Source: Methylophilaceae bacterium (GTDB taxonomy: Bacteria; Pseudomonadota; Gammaproteobacteria; Burkholderiales; Methylophilaceae). From it: a DNA stretch of 64,000 nucleotides. Numbering within the stretch: the stretch's first letter is position 1; every line of letters starts with the position of its first letter. The position numbers were made by a program, and so were the translations under genes. Positions 36,634-46,315 of this stretch are shown here, in pieces. Below the pieces are notes generated by a model. That model saw nothing but the letters and a program-made list of their open reading frames with translations. It was not told where the DNA came from and searched no databases. The stretch lies in assembly GCA_028823485.1 (NCBI GenBank), contig JAPKBG010000001.1, positions 1 through 64,000 of the forward strand, written 5' to 3'.

Positions 36634-39411
36634 CTAATGCGCACCTTCCCAATTATTACTAACTCCAACTTCAGCCAGTAATGGTACGTCTAAAGTCGCC
36701 ACATTTTGCATGAACTCAGGCAACATCTGCTTAACCAATTCCAACTCCCCATCAGGCACTTCCAACACCAATTCATCATGTACCTGCATAATCAGTTTCG
36801 TTTGTAAGCCCTTATTATCCAACCACTTTTGTACGGCAATCATGGCGAGTTTAATCAAATCAGCAGCCGTACCTTGCATAGGTGCATTAATGGCGGCGCG
36901 TTCTGCGCCTGCACGACGTGTACCGTTCGAGCTGTTGATTTCTGGCACCCATAAGCGGCGGCCAAAGTAAGTTTCTACATAACCATTTTCTTTTGCTGAT
37001 TCACGTGTGTCATCCATGTATTGGCGGACTCCTGGATAGCGAGCGAAGTATCGTTCGATGTAGCTCGCTGCGGCGCTACGTTCGATATTGAGGTTTTGTG
37101 CTAGGCCGAAGGCACTCATACCGTAAATGAGGCCGAAGTTAATGACTTTGGCAAAGCGGCGTTGTTCGCTTTCTACTTTATCCTTCTCTACGCTAAACAC
37201 TTCAGCGGCAGTGGCACGGTGAATATCTTCGTTATTGGCGAAGGCTTTTAGCATGCCCTCATCTTTGGATAAATGCGCCATGATACGTAGCTCAATTTGC
37301 GAGTAATCGGCAGAGACGATATGCGAACCTTCAGGCGCAATAAACGCTTCACGGATACGGCGACCTTCTGCAGTGCGCACAGGAATGTTTTGTAAGTTAG
37401 GGTCTGAACTGGCGAGTCTGCCTGTAATCGCTACCGCTTGATTATAGCTGGTGTGTACGCGGCCTGTTTCTTGGTTAATCATTTTTGGGAGCTTGTCGGT
37501 GTACGTTGACTTGAGCTTCGCTAAACCGCGATACTCTAATAGTACTTTTGGTAGCGGATGATCTAAGGCTAGTTCTTGCAAGACGTCTTCATTGGTACTC
37601 GGTTTGCCTGATGGTGTTTTCTTCAGAGGCTTAATACCGAGCTTATCAAATAAGATTTCTTGCAGCTGGTTAGGTGAGGCAAGGTTGAATTTTTGGTCTG
37701 CTAATTCATACGCTTTATTCTCTAGCTTGACTAAACGCATGCCAATTTCGTTACTTTGTTTATTGAGCATATTGGCATCGATTAATACACCGTTGCGTTC
37801 GATGGTGTATAGCACCTCCATCGATGGCATTTCGATTTCGCTGTAGATGTAATTTAGCTTTTCGTCTTTAGTGATATGCGGCAATAAGGTTTGATGTAAT
37901 TGTAGTGTGATATCAGCATCTTCTGCGGCATAGTTGCTAGCTGTTTCTACTGTTACTTGATTAAAGGGTACTTGCTTGGCGCCTTTGCCTGCAACGTCTT
38001 CAAAATGGATAGCCTCTAAACCTAAGTGCCGCATGGCGAGGTCATCCATATTATGTGTACGATGACTTTCTAATACGTAGGATTGCAACATGGTATCGTG
38101 GGCGATTCCGTTGAGTTGGATGCCATGATTTTCTAATATGTGTTTGTCGTATTTTAAGTTCTGGCCGACTTTTTTAATATCAGAGTTTTCTAATATTGGC
38201 TTCAGTGTGGCGAGCGTGGCTTTCAAGTCCAACTGTTCTGGCGCATCAAAATAATCGTGCGTGAGTGGTAAGTAAGCGGCTTCACCTGCTTTAACTGAAA
38301 GCGACAGACCCACAATTTTTGAAACTAATGGATCTAGTCCTGTGGTTTCCGTATCAAAACTGATGATGTCTGCGCTGTTGATTTTCGCTAACCATTCATC
38401 CAGCTGTTCTGGTGTGGTGATGGTGGTGAAGTTGCGGTCAGTATTGACTGACTCGGCAAAAATTTCATTGGCGCTGGCTTTTTTAGCTTTGGTGGCATCA
38501 GAGACAGGGCTTTTTGCAATACCGGTTGGTACGACGCCATCGGCATCCATATTTTCTAAATCACGCTTCCAGCTGTTTAACTCAAAGCGGTCAAATAATT
38601 CGTGTAGTTTAGCTTTATCCAATGGGCGCGGGGCGAGGTCGGCTAAGTTATCTTGTCGGCCAATATCGACGCGGATGGTGATGAGTTCTTTTGCTTTTGG
38701 CAACCATTCGAGCGCAGCGCGTAAGTTCTCACCGACTTTGCCTTTGATGTTGTCAGCATTTTCGATAATGCCGTCTAACGTGCCGTATTCGGTTAACCAT
38801 TTGACTGCGGTTTTAGGGCCGACTTTTTCTACACCTGGTACGTTGTCTACTTTGTCGCCAATTAGCGTTAAGTAATCAATAATTAAGCTAGGGGGTATGC
38901 CAAATTTCTTTTCTACGCCTGCTTCATCTAATACATCATCGACACGCCTGAACGCATCGCGCATGGTGTTCACCACAGTAATTTTACCATTTACTAGTTG
39001 GGAGATATCTTTATCACCCGTCGAGATAATGGTTTTAATGCCTTCGCTCTCGGCTTGTTTCGCTAATGCGCCAATCACATCATCGGCTTCTACGCCTTCA
39101 ATCATAATTAACGGCCAGCCTAATGCGGTAATCGCTTCATGCAATGGTGCGATTTGTGGACGTAAGTCATCTGGCATGGCGGCGCGGTTGGCTTTGTACT
39201 CAGGATATAGATCATCGCGGAAGGTCTTACCTTTGGCGTCGAACACGCAGGCGCAATAGTCGGCAGGGTAGTCTTTATGTAAACGGCGCAACATGTTTAA
39301 CACGCCATGAATGGCACCAGTTGGTTCATCGGCAAAGTTACGCAAGTCAGGCATGGCGTGAAAAGCGCGGTATAAGTAAGAGGAGCCATCGACGAGTAAA
39401 AGGGTTTTCAT
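36634..39411 (-). CDS. polA: DNA polymerase I
   Basis: A 925-residue enzyme, full length compared with E. coli (928). The 5'-3' exonuclease domain (1 to about 290) starts LLLVDGSSYLYRAFHAM. The 3'-5' proofreading domain keeps its acidic residues (SFDTETTGLDPL near 355, NYAAEDADITLQL near 500). The polymerase domain has VSADYSQIELRIMAHLS near 705, RFAKVINFGLIYGMSAFG and VHDELVLEVP near 880. It fills Okazaki gaps and serves excision repair. It is divergent from the LOG-family gene. All catalytic motifs are intact. Confidence 0.97.
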   Translation of the reverse strand: MKTLLLVDGSSYLYRAFHAMPDLRNFADEPTGAIHGVLNMLRRLHKDYPADYCACVFDAKGKTFRDDLYPEYKANRAAMPDDLRPQIAPLHEAITALGWPLIMIEGVEADDVIGALAKQAESEGIKTIISTGDKDISQLVNGKITVVNTMRDAFRRVDDVLDEAGVEKKFGIPPSLIIDYLTLIGDKVDNVPGVEKVGPKTAVKWLTEYGTLDGIIENADNIKGKVGENLRAALEWLPKAKELITIRVDIGRQDNLADLAPRPLDKAKLHELFDRFELNSWKRDLENMDADGVVPTGIAKSPVSDATKAKKASANEIFAESVNTDRNFTTITTPEQLDEWLAKINSADIISFDTETTGLDPLVSKIVGLSLSVKAGEAAYLPLTHDYFDAPEQLDLKATLATLKPILENSDIKKVGQNLKYDKHILENHGIQLNGIAHDTMLQSYVLESHRTHNMDDLAMRHLGLEAIHFEDVAGKGAKQVPFNQVTVETASNYAAEDADITLQLHQTLLPHITKDEKLNYIYSEIEMPSMEVLYTIERNGVLIDANMLNKQSNEIGMRLVKLENKAYELADQKFNLASPNQLQEILFDKLGIKPLKKTPSGKPSTNEDVLQELALDHPLPKVLLEYRGLAKLKSTYTDKLPKMINQETGRVHTSYNQAVAITGRLASSDPNLQNIPVRTAEGRRIREAFIAPEGSHIVSADYSQIELRIMAHLSKDEGMLKAFANNEDIHRATAAEVFSVEKDKVESEQRRFAKVINFGLIYGMSAFGLAQNLNIERSAAASYIERYFARYPGVRQYMDDTRESAKENGYVETYFGRRLWVPEINSSNGTRRAGAERAAINAPMQGTAADLIKLAMIAVQKWLDNKGLQTKLIMQVHDELVLEVPDGELELVKQMLPEFMQNVATLDVPLLAEVGVSNNWEGAH

Positions 39412-39529
39412 ATCAACATTTCATGTTTGCTGGTTTGTTTTATGCAGTATTTTCCCATATCTAGGCAGACTTTATGTAATATGATTAAAGCTAAGCTTAA
39501 TTAACACTGATTAATAAGAAGGGTAGGGC

Positions 39530-40255
39530 ATGGTAACCAATAAATTACCGCAAATGTCGACTGCAGAAATACTGCATAGCGATGTTGAAGCCAACGAATC
39601 GTGGTATGCGTTTGAGATTATGGCGGAGTATGTAGGAGCGACTGAAAAGCTCAAGAAAATCACGCCTGCTATTTCTATTTTTGGTAGTGCGCGGACCAAG
39701 CCAGACCACGAATATTATCAATTAACTGAAAAAATTGCGCGCTTACTCTCAGATTCAGGTTTTACTGTGATCTCTGGTGGTGGCCCTGGCATTATGGAAG
39801 CAGCGAACAAAGGCGCACATCCTGGAGTGGGGCCAAGTGTCGGTTTGAATATCGAGTTGCCATTTGAGCAGTCTGGCAACGGTTATCAAGACATTGGTAT
39901 TACTTTTAAAACTTTTTTCTTACGTAAGGTTATGTTCGTGAAATACGCATCTGCTTACGTGGTGATGCCTGGTGGCTTTGGTACGATGGATGAGTTGATG
40001 GAAGCGATTACATTGGTGCAAACAGGTAAAACACGCAGAATTCCGATTATTTTGGTCGGTTCAAAATTTTGGGGTGGATTGTTAGATTGGTTGAAAAATA
40101 CATTGATTGAGGAGGGAATGGCATCGCCAAATGATCTGGATTTATTGCAGGTGATTGATGAGCCTGAAGAAGTCGTTGCTGCCATCTTTAAATATTATGA
40201 ATCTAAAGGCTTTGAACTGACGCCTGAAGAGAAGAAAAACCAGTTTTATTTATGA
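39530..40255 (+). CDS. LOG family protein (TIGR00730, nucleotide monophosphate nucleosidase-like)
   Basis: A 241-residue Rossmann-fold protein with the LOG signature PGGFGTMDE at residues 147-155 and SGGGPGIMEAANKGAH near 82. Relatives hydrolyse the N-glycosidic bond of nucleoside 5'-monophosphates, producing cytokinin-like bases or recycling nucleotides. The N-terminal 40 residues resemble other long LOG proteins of proteobacteria. It is divergent from polA with a 118-bp gap. The catalytic motif is intact. Confidence 0.92.
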   Translation: MVTNKLPQMSTAEILHSDVEANESWYAFEIMAEYVGATEKLKKITPAISIFGSARTKPDHEYYQLTEKIARLLSDSGFTVISGGGPGIMEAANKGAHPGVGPSVGLNIELPFEQSGNGYQDIGITFKTFFLRKVMFVKYASAYVVMPGGFGTMDELMEAITLVQTGKTRRIPIILVGSKFWGGLLDWLKNTLIEEGMASPNDLDLLQVIDEPEEVVAAIFKYYESKGFELTPEEKKNQFYL

Positions 40256-40372
40256 TTGGGCTGTATTTCTATGAATCATATTTTTTTGAATCTTTATTTG
40301 ATGTGAATTAACGACTGTATACGTGCTTTTTGTTAGAATAAAAGTTAGTTTATTGAAGATGGGTGGTGCGAG

Positions 40373-40726
40373 ATGAAAAAACAATCATTGTTAAGCTTAT
40401 TAGTCGGCAGTGTATTGCTTTGCTTAACGCCGCAATGGCTGCTTGCAGCAGCGCCAGCGGATGCTGAAATACTAGAGCAGGTGGAACCACCTGCCAAGAT
40501 AAGGCAGGGTGAGCCTATAGAAGATGCGCCTGAGATTACCATTCGTAAAAAAGGTAGCAAAACCATCCAAGAATACCGTCTGAATGGTGAGCTTTATATG
40601 ATGAAAATTACGCCTGATCATGGTGTGTCGTATTATCTATATAAAGAAGATCAGCAAAGTGATTGGGTTAATGTTGGGCCGAATCCACCATTAGCAGTGC
40701 CTAAATGGACGTTGTTTAGATTTTAA
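40373..40726 (+). CDS. DUF2782 family secreted protein
   Basis: A 117-residue protein with a signal peptide ending at LLAAA (residues about 22-26). The conserved DUF2782 region is PEITIRKKGSKTIQEYRLNG and MMKITPDHGVSYYLY, ending in PKWTLFRF. The function is unknown. It lies between the LOG gene and thrB, the usual position for DUF2782 beside polA and thrB in betaproteobacteria. The frame is intact. Confidence 0.9.
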   Translation: MKKQSLLSLLVGSVLLCLTPQWLLAAAPADAEILEQVEPPAKIRQGEPIEDAPEITIRKKGSKTIQEYRLNGELYMMKITPDHGVSYYLYKEDQQSDWVNVGPNPPLAVPKWTLFRF

Positions 40727-40742
40727 TTTCATTGAATACAAT

Positions 40743-40770
40743 AAAGGCTAAATGCGTTGATTTGGCCTTT
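40743..40770 (+). terminator. Possible terminator before thrB
   Basis: An eleven-pair hairpin (AAAGGCTAAAT 40743-40753 with ATTTGGCCTTT 40760-40770, one G-T pair, six-base loop) follows the DUF2782 stop. The following T run is poor (CTACTT), so it may be an attenuator or processing hairpin rather than an efficient terminator. Confidence 0.45.
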
Positions 40771-40791
40771 CTACTTATTAAGTAACGCTTT

Positions 40792-41724
40792 ATGTCAGTT
40801 TTCACTACACTCACACTTCCAAAGGTTCAAGATTGCTTGCAGGATTTCTCTATCGGAGAAATGACTGAGCTAAGAGGCATTGCCGCAGGGGTTACCAATA
40901 CTAATTACTTTGTCATCACTGAAACATCACGTTATGTGCTGACAATATTTGAAGCGAATACAATTGACGAGCTACCTTACTTTGTTGATTTGATGACACA
41001 TCTAGCTGACCACGATATTCCCTGCCCCGCGCCAATTGCAGATAAACAGGGCGTAGCATTGCGAGAGATTAAAGGTAAGCCAGCATTATTAGTCAGTTGT
41101 TTGCAAGGTAGTGATGTGAGCGCGCCTGATGCAGAGCAGTGCGCACAAGTCGGACGGGTATTGGCACAGATGCATCTTGCAGGTAATGCTTTTGATCAAC
41201 AATCAAAAAATCAGCGTGATGCTGCATGGCGAAGTCATACTGCAGCACAAGTGATGGATAAAGTATCGGCTGGTGATCAAGCATTGTTGCAACAGGTATT
41301 AGCCTTTCAAGATAACCTCGATTTAGGTGGTTTGCCAACAGGTGTGATTCATGGCGATTTGTTCCGTGATAATGTGCTATTTGATGGTGCAACTTTAGGT
41401 GGCTTTATTGATTTTTATTATGCTTGCCACGATGTGCTGGCTTATGATGTGGCGATTGCGGTGAATGACTGGTGTTTATCTGAAACAGGTGATTTTGATG
41501 AGCCACGCTTAAATGGTTTTATGCAGGCCTATACAGAAATCCGTCCATTTAATGAGGCAGAAAAACAAGCTTGGCAGGGTTTGTTATGTATTGCGGCTTT
41601 ACGTTTTTGGTTGTCGAGGTTGTATGATTTGCATTTTCCTGCAGAGGGTGAGTTAACGCATGCTAAAGACCCTGATTATTTCAAAAATATTCTGCTAAAA
41701 AGATCAACGCCGAGCGCGTCATAG
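40792..41724 (+). CDS. thrB: Homoserine kinase (ThrB, APH-fold type)
   Basis: A 310-residue cytosolic kinase that phosphorylates homoserine in threonine synthesis. It is the aminoglycoside-phosphotransferase-fold type, with RGIAAGVTNTNYFV near residue 29 and the catalytic loop VIHGDLFRDNVLF near 186 followed by GFIDFYYAC. The length is typical. A membrane-protein gene starts 10 bp downstream. Threonine made here normally feeds isoleucine synthesis, which the broken ilvD would block. The frame is intact. Confidence 0.95.
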   Translation: MSVFTTLTLPKVQDCLQDFSIGEMTELRGIAAGVTNTNYFVITETSRYVLTIFEANTIDELPYFVDLMTHLADHDIPCPAPIADKQGVALREIKGKPALLVSCLQGSDVSAPDAEQCAQVGRVLAQMHLAGNAFDQQSKNQRDAAWRSHTAAQVMDKVSAGDQALLQQVLAFQDNLDLGGLPTGVIHGDLFRDNVLFDGATLGGFIDFYYACHDVLAYDVAIAVNDWCLSETGDFDEPRLNGFMQAYTEIRPFNEAEKQAWQGLLCIAALRFWLSRLYDLHFPAEGELTHAKDPDYFKNILLKRSTPSAS

Positions 41725-41734
41725 AAAGTTAGCG

Positions 41735-42529
41735 ATGGCGATATTAGAATCACGTACAAAAACAGGGGTGAGATGGGTCAGTGAAAGCGTTGCTTTGTTC
41801 AAACAGACGCCAAGACAGTGGCTGCTTCTCGCTTTATCCTACTTAGGCATATTCGTCTTTATTCCTTCATTCCCTGGGTTGCAATTATTTTCATTTTTGA
41901 CCATCTTGATTTGGCCGATATTTATCGCGATTGCGATGCGGATGTACCGCAATGCTGAAGTCCAAAAAGATGAAAACTTATCAAGCATCATGCAATTGGT
42001 ACAACCTAAAATGCGAGAGTTGTTGTTATTAGGTTTGATTAGTTTGTTTTACTTTATATTGGTCAGTATTATATTAAGCGCAGATTTACAAGCGATTACA
42101 GAAACCATGGGAAAGCAAGCGCAATTGACCGAACAGGAAATGGTGCTTGCGATAGGCCAAACAGTGACGCCGGTTCTGCTTAAGCTTACTTTGTTATTTA
42201 TTCCGCTGATAGCGGCCGTTTGGTTTGCACCCATGTTGATTGTTTTTAATGGTTACTCAGTGATGAAGTCCATTAAGTCGAGCATTGCAGGCTCATTACA
42301 ATATGTGGTGGCAATGACGGCAGCATGGTTGCTGCTGACTGCGGGCATTATCTCGCTGATATTAACAGTTAGTCTAGTCGCTGGACTGTTTGCCTTTATT
42401 CAACCCGACTTTGCACAATCATTAATGACCATGTTGATATTTGGCTGCTTGTTAGTCAGTATTGCACTCACGTTAGCTTTTCAGTATGTGAGTTATCGCG
42501 ATATTTTCAGAGCGGCGCCTAACGCTTAA
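41735..42529 (+). CDS. BPSS1780-family inner-membrane protein
   Basis: A 264-residue polytopic protein with about six hydrophobic segments and an amphipathic N-terminus (RWVSESVALFKQTPRQWL) typical of BPSS1780-like betaproteobacterial membrane proteins. It starts 10 bp after thrB and probably shares its transcript. The function is unknown. It converges with uvrD, with 17 bp between stops. Confidence 0.82.
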   Translation: MAILESRTKTGVRWVSESVALFKQTPRQWLLLALSYLGIFVFIPSFPGLQLFSFLTILIWPIFIAIAMRMYRNAEVQKDENLSSIMQLVQPKMRELLLLGLISLFYFILVSIILSADLQAITETMGKQAQLTEQEMVLAIGQTVTPVLLKLTLLFIPLIAAVWFAPMLIVFNGYSVMKSIKSSIAGSLQYVVAMTAAWLLLTAGIISLILTVSLVAGLFAFIQPDFAQSLMTMLIFGCLLVSIALTLAFQYVSYRDIFRAAPNA

Positions 42530-42546
42530 TACTTGGCTTTTAATAC

Positions 42547-44754
42547 TTAAACGGGCGTGAGTTTCGCAAACTCTAAAGCTAGCCATTTCAAGCCGACATT
42601 GCCAAAATTCACCTGCACGCGCATGTCTTCTGCGCTGCCTTCATAGCTTACTACTACCCCGTTACCAAATTTCTTATGATCAACGCTTTGACCAATTTTC
42701 CAAGGCATCGCACTTTTTTGCTCGCTACTTTTAGCCTTGCCCATACGATGCGGCAATTCATTGTAATCTGGACTGCCTGAACGCCTCACTGGTTTGCTGT
42801 TCAGACGTTTTATTAATTCCTCAGGGATTTCATCCAAGAAGCGTGAAGGGATGCCGTAACGTACCTTGCCGTGTAACATGCGGCTTTGTGCATAGCTTAA
42901 GTACAGCCGTTGTCTTGCACGCGTTACCGCGACGTACATTAAACGACGTTCCTCTTCTAGGCCGTTACTCTCATACATGCTTTGCTCGTGTGGGCATAAG
43001 CCTTCTTCTAGGCCGCTAATAAACACCGTTCTAAACTCTAAGCCTTTAGACGCATGCACGGTCATGAGTTGTAATGCATCATGGCCAGCATCGGCTTGAT
43101 GTTCACCTGCCTCTAAGCTAGCATGACTTAAGAATTGTGTCAGTAAATCTTGCTCAGTTTCGCCGTCGACATTATTGTGATTACCAAAGTCTTGATTAGT
43201 AAATGCTACTGCGGCAGTGACTAACTCTTCCAAGTTTTCAATGCGATCTTCGCCTTCTTTGGTGCTTTGGTAGTAATTTTTCAAGCCAGATGACGTTGTG
43301 GCAATCTCGGCGATTTCTGATAGTGAAATGCCATAAGCTTGGTCTGTCATTTCGCGAATCAATGCAACAAAGCCTTCGATACCTTTTGCGCCTTTTTTAC
43401 CGTCGCCAGCGCGATTAATAGCAGTTTGCCATAGGCTGCAATCTACAGCACGTGCTTCTGCTTGTAGCTGCTCTAAGGTGCGTGCACCAATCCCGCGAGT
43501 TGGGAAGTTAATCACACGGAGTAGAGCGGTATCGTCATTGGCGTTGGCGATTAAACGCATATAGGCCAGTGAATGTTTAATTTCTGCACGTTCAAAAAAG
43601 CGTAAGCCACCATAGACACGATAAGGCAGGTTGGCTGAGAATAATGTATGCTCAATCACGCGAGACTGGGCATTACTACGATAAAGCATGGCAATTTCGC
43701 CTAAGCTAGTGCCTTCAGCATGCAGCATCTTGATTTCATCAACGATGAATTGCGCTTCATCAGTGTCGTTATACGCTTCGTAAATACGCACTGGCTCACC
43801 TTTGCCAGCAGATGTCCATAGGTTTTTACCTAAGCGGTTTTGATTATTTGCAATAATGGCATTCGCTGCATCGAGAATATTGCTGTGTGAGCGGTAATTT
43901 TCTTCCAGTTTGACGATGTTTTGGACATTAAAATCATTTTCAAAGTCTTGCATATTGCCAACACGAGCACCGCGGAAGCCGTAGATCGATTGGTCATCAT
44001 CACCCACGGCAAACATGCAATTATTTTTGCCAGCGAGTAGTTTTAACCACATATATTGTAAGCGATTGGTATCTTGAAACTCATCGACCAAGATATATTG
44101 AAAGCGCGATTGATAGTGTTCGCGGATGTGTGTATCGCGGGCTAACAATTCATAGCAACGTAATAACAATTCAGAAAAATCGGCAACACCTTCACGGTTA
44201 CACTGCTTATCATATTCTGCGTAAATCTCATTTAAGCGTTCCGAGTGTGCATCGTGTGTATCAACTTTGTCTGCTCGTAAGCCTTCTTCTTTACAATTAT
44301 TGATATAGCCTTGTACTTGTTTCGGTGCAAATTTCTCATCATCAACGTTCATCAGTTTTAGTAAACGCTTAATGCTGGAAAGCTGATCTGAATTATCTAA
44401 AATCTGGAAAGTACTAGGCAAGCCAGCCTCGCGATGATGAGCACGTAATAATCGATTACACAAACCATGAAAAGTGCCCACCCACATGCCGCGCGTATTG
44501 ATTGGCATCATTGAAGTTAAGCGCGTTAACATTTCTTTTGCAGCTTTGTTCGTAAATGTTACCGCCATCAACCCCATAGGCGAAATCTGTCCAGTTTGAA
44601 TCAGCCATGCAATACGGGTTGTTAGTACGCGTGTTTTACCACTACCGGCACCAGCTAAAATTAAAGAAGATTGATGTGGTAATGTGACGGCTTCTAACTG
44701 TTTATTGTTTAGGCCGGTGAGTAAAGAATTGCTATCTGTATTCGGAATATCCAT
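42547..44754 (-). CDS. uvrD: DNA helicase II, UvrD/PcrA type
   Basis: A 735-residue SF1A 3'-5' helicase used in nucleotide-excision and mismatch repair. Walker A is AGAGSGKT (residues 34-41), the DEAD-like motif II is LVDEFQDTNRLQY, motif III FAVGDDDQSIYGFRGA, and motif V/VI region VHASKGLEFRTVFI and VAVTRARQRLYL. The C-terminal tail (GQSVDHKKFGNGVVVSYEG) is the Tudor-like domain that binds RNA polymerase in UvrD/PcrA. The length is typical. All motifs are intact. Confidence 0.96.
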   Translation of the reverse strand: MDIPNTDSNSLLTGLNNKQLEAVTLPHQSSLILAGAGSGKTRVLTTRIAWLIQTGQISPMGLMAVTFTNKAAKEMLTRLTSMMPINTRGMWVGTFHGLCNRLLRAHHREAGLPSTFQILDNSDQLSSIKRLLKLMNVDDEKFAPKQVQGYINNCKEEGLRADKVDTHDAHSERLNEIYAEYDKQCNREGVADFSELLLRCYELLARDTHIREHYQSRFQYILVDEFQDTNRLQYMWLKLLAGKNNCMFAVGDDDQSIYGFRGARVGNMQDFENDFNVQNIVKLEENYRSHSNILDAANAIIANNQNRLGKNLWTSAGKGEPVRIYEAYNDTDEAQFIVDEIKMLHAEGTSLGEIAMLYRSNAQSRVIEHTLFSANLPYRVYGGLRFFERAEIKHSLAYMRLIANANDDTALLRVINFPTRGIGARTLEQLQAEARAVDCSLWQTAINRAGDGKKGAKGIEGFVALIREMTDQAYGISLSEIAEIATTSSGLKNYYQSTKEGEDRIENLEELVTAAVAFTNQDFGNHNNVDGETEQDLLTQFLSHASLEAGEHQADAGHDALQLMTVHASKGLEFRTVFISGLEEGLCPHEQSMYESNGLEEERRLMYVAVTRARQRLYLSYAQSRMLHGKVRYGIPSRFLDEIPEELIKRLNSKPVRRSGSPDYNELPHRMGKAKSSEQKSAMPWKIGQSVDHKKFGNGVVVSYEGSAEDMRVQVNFGNVGLKWLALEFAKLTPV

Positions 44755-44945
44755 GACAGTATTATAACGTGTGAATAAGTAAATCTCGCGGATGAATAGA
44801 CCGCTTTATCTGGCATATTCTGCGAAGACACGTCTAACGACTGCATTTGCAATTTTCTACGGGGATGACCGCTGTGGCTATCTCATGAGGCAGCGCTTTA
44901 GACTAATACAATTCGTTACAAAAAATAGTGCAACAGGCATGAACT

Positions 44946-44974
44946 TTGGCGAAATAGTACAGTCTCTATATGCA
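44946..44974 (+). promoter_or_regulatory. Candidate sigma-70 promoter of the small RNA
   Basis: TTGGCG (44946-44951) and TATGCA (44969-44974) are spaced 17 bp, placing a start near 44981, exactly where the hairpin array begins. The match to consensus is moderate, so this is a suggestion from position and spacing. Confidence 0.4.
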
Positions 44975-44980
44975 TGGTAG

Positions 44981-45085
44981 CAAAATTGTTATTTTGTTAC
45001 CGTTCCGCTTTTTCCTCCCTGAGCGGAAGCCTTACGCAAAAGGCGTTTGGCCCTGATCAATACCCCTTGATCAGGGCTTTTTTTT
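44981..45085 (+). ncRNA. Candidate small RNA with four stem-loops and anti-SD loop
   Basis: This 105-base stretch between uvrD and chrA folds as four consecutive hairpins: CAAAAT/ATTTTG (44981-44996); TTCCGCT/AGCGGAA (45003-45028) with the 12-base loop TTTTCCTCCCTG; GCCTT/AAGGC (45029-45044); and a ten-pair GCCCTGATCA/TGATCAGGGC terminator (45050-45077) with eight T. A pyrimidine CCTCCC loop can pair with Shine-Dalgarno sequences, a design known from several proteobacterial trans-acting sRNAs. No ORF explains it, and no gene lies directly upstream on this strand, so the strong terminator must end some other transcript. I do not recognise a named family. Confidence 0.65.
45050..45085 (+). terminator. 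Strong intrinsic terminator of the small RNA
   Basis: A ten-pair GC-containing stem (45050-45059 with 45068-45077), an eight-base loop and T at 45078-45085. The best intrinsic terminator in the window. Confidence 0.9.
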
Positions 45086-45118
45086 AGATTTATTTTTTAG
45101 GGGTCTTGAATGTGGCTG

Positions 45119-46315
45119 TCAGCAAGCTGGGAGCCAAGTCAACAGCACATTGGCTAGCACACACCAAATGACGACAAAGAGTGGTGAAAGTCGCCATATG
45201 ACTAGTAGGGCAAAACCACTAAGGGCAATTGCCAAATCAACCACATGCATCACGCTGGATGTGAATACCGGGTCGTATAGCGCAGCGGCTAAAATGCCGA
45301 CTACTGCTGCATTAATACCTGTAATCGCATTGGCTGCATGCGGTCTGTTTGCAATAGACTGCCATAAGGGAAGGGCTGCTGAGATTAAGAGAATTCCTGG
45401 CAAAAACATAAAGGTCAGCGCAATGGTAGCACCCAGCCAGTTAACGGATGTTGTCGTTGGCATGATGGCGCCAAGATAGGCCACAAACGAGAACATGGGG
45501 CCTGGAATGGCTTGCGATGCACCATAGCCAGCCAGAAAGTCAGTGTTGGAAACTTGCCCTGTATTAACCACAGCATCTTGCAGTAACGGTAGTACGACAT
45601 GGCCCCCGCCAAACACTAATGCGCCTGCACGATAGAATGCCTGACCAGAGGCAACGAGATCTGATTGTTTTGATAGGAATAAGGCGGCTAACAGCAAGGC
45701 AATGAAAACGCCGAGTAAGGCTAAGCCAAGTGACGGTTTGTAACCGACGTTAATCGGCTGCAGTGCCTTACAAGACATTGAGTGACAAAACGCAATGCCT
45801 GCAATCGCCCCAACAACAATCACCAGTATTTGTGACCAAGCGACATTTATCAGCAATATAGCGGCAACTGCACACAGGGTAATGCTGCGTCGCTGCCAGT
45901 CGGGACAGAGTTTTTTAGACATCCCCCATATAGCATCGGCAATCACAGCAAAAGCGACTAGTTTTAACCCATGAATAATTGCGGTGCCAATCTCGCTCGA
46001 GAATAATGGGAGCGCAGAGGCAAAGCCAATGATGAGTAACGCAGAGGGAAGGGTGAAGGCAAGAAAAGCAGCCAATGCACCTAACCAACCAGCGCGCAAT
46101 AAGCCCAGTGAAAACCCGAGTTGGCTACTGGCTGGGCCAGGTAGAAATTGGCAGATGGCGAGGAGCTGGCTGAATTGCTGCTCGTTCAGCCATTGGCGCT
46201 TTTCAATCAGTTCTTTTCGGAAATGTCCAATGTGTGCGACAGGCCCACCAAATGAAGTGAGACCTAATTTAAAAAAGGTGTTGAATACTTCAGAAACGCT
46301 CGCTTTTTGGGCCAT
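45119..46315 (-). CDS. chrA: Chromate transporter ChrA (CHR superfamily)
   Basis: A 398-residue inner-membrane protein of the two-domain CHR type. The N-half starts FFKLGLTSFGGPVAHIGHFR (residues 14-33), with CQFLPGPASSQLG near 51. The C-half repeat has FYRAGALVFGGGHVVLPLL and GYGASQAIPGPMFSF. ChrA exports chromate, probably driven by the proton gradient; many homologues have uncertain substrates. Its 5' end overlaps a run-on SnoaL-like remnant by 26 bases on the same strand. The frame is intact. Confidence 0.94.
   Translation of the reverse strand: MAQKASVSEVFNTFFKLGLTSFGGPVAHIGHFRKELIEKRQWLNEQQFSQLLAICQFLPGPASSQLGFSLGLLRAGWLGALAAFLAFTLPSALLIIGFASALPLFSSEIGTAIIHGLKLVAFAVIADAIWGMSKKLCPDWQRRSITLCAVAAILLINVAWSQILVIVVGAIAGIAFCHSMSCKALQPINVGYKPSLGLALLGVFIALLLAALFLSKQSDLVASGQAFYRAGALVFGGGHVVLPLLQDAVVNTGQVSNTDFLAGYGASQAIPGPMFSFVAYLGAIMPTTTSVNWLGATIALTFMFLPGILLISAALPLWQSIANRPHAANAITGINAAVVGILAAALYDPVFTSSVMHVVDLAIALSGFALLVIWRLSPLFVVIWCVLANVLLTWLPAC

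Noticed and set aside
38342-38875. 177-codon plus-strand ORF
   Set aside because: Antisense to polA; serine-rich shadow translation.
44792-44980. 62-codon plus-strand ORF before the candidate small RNA
   Set aside because: No ribosome site and no protein-like pattern; it ends right at the RNA promoter region and is better explained as chance.
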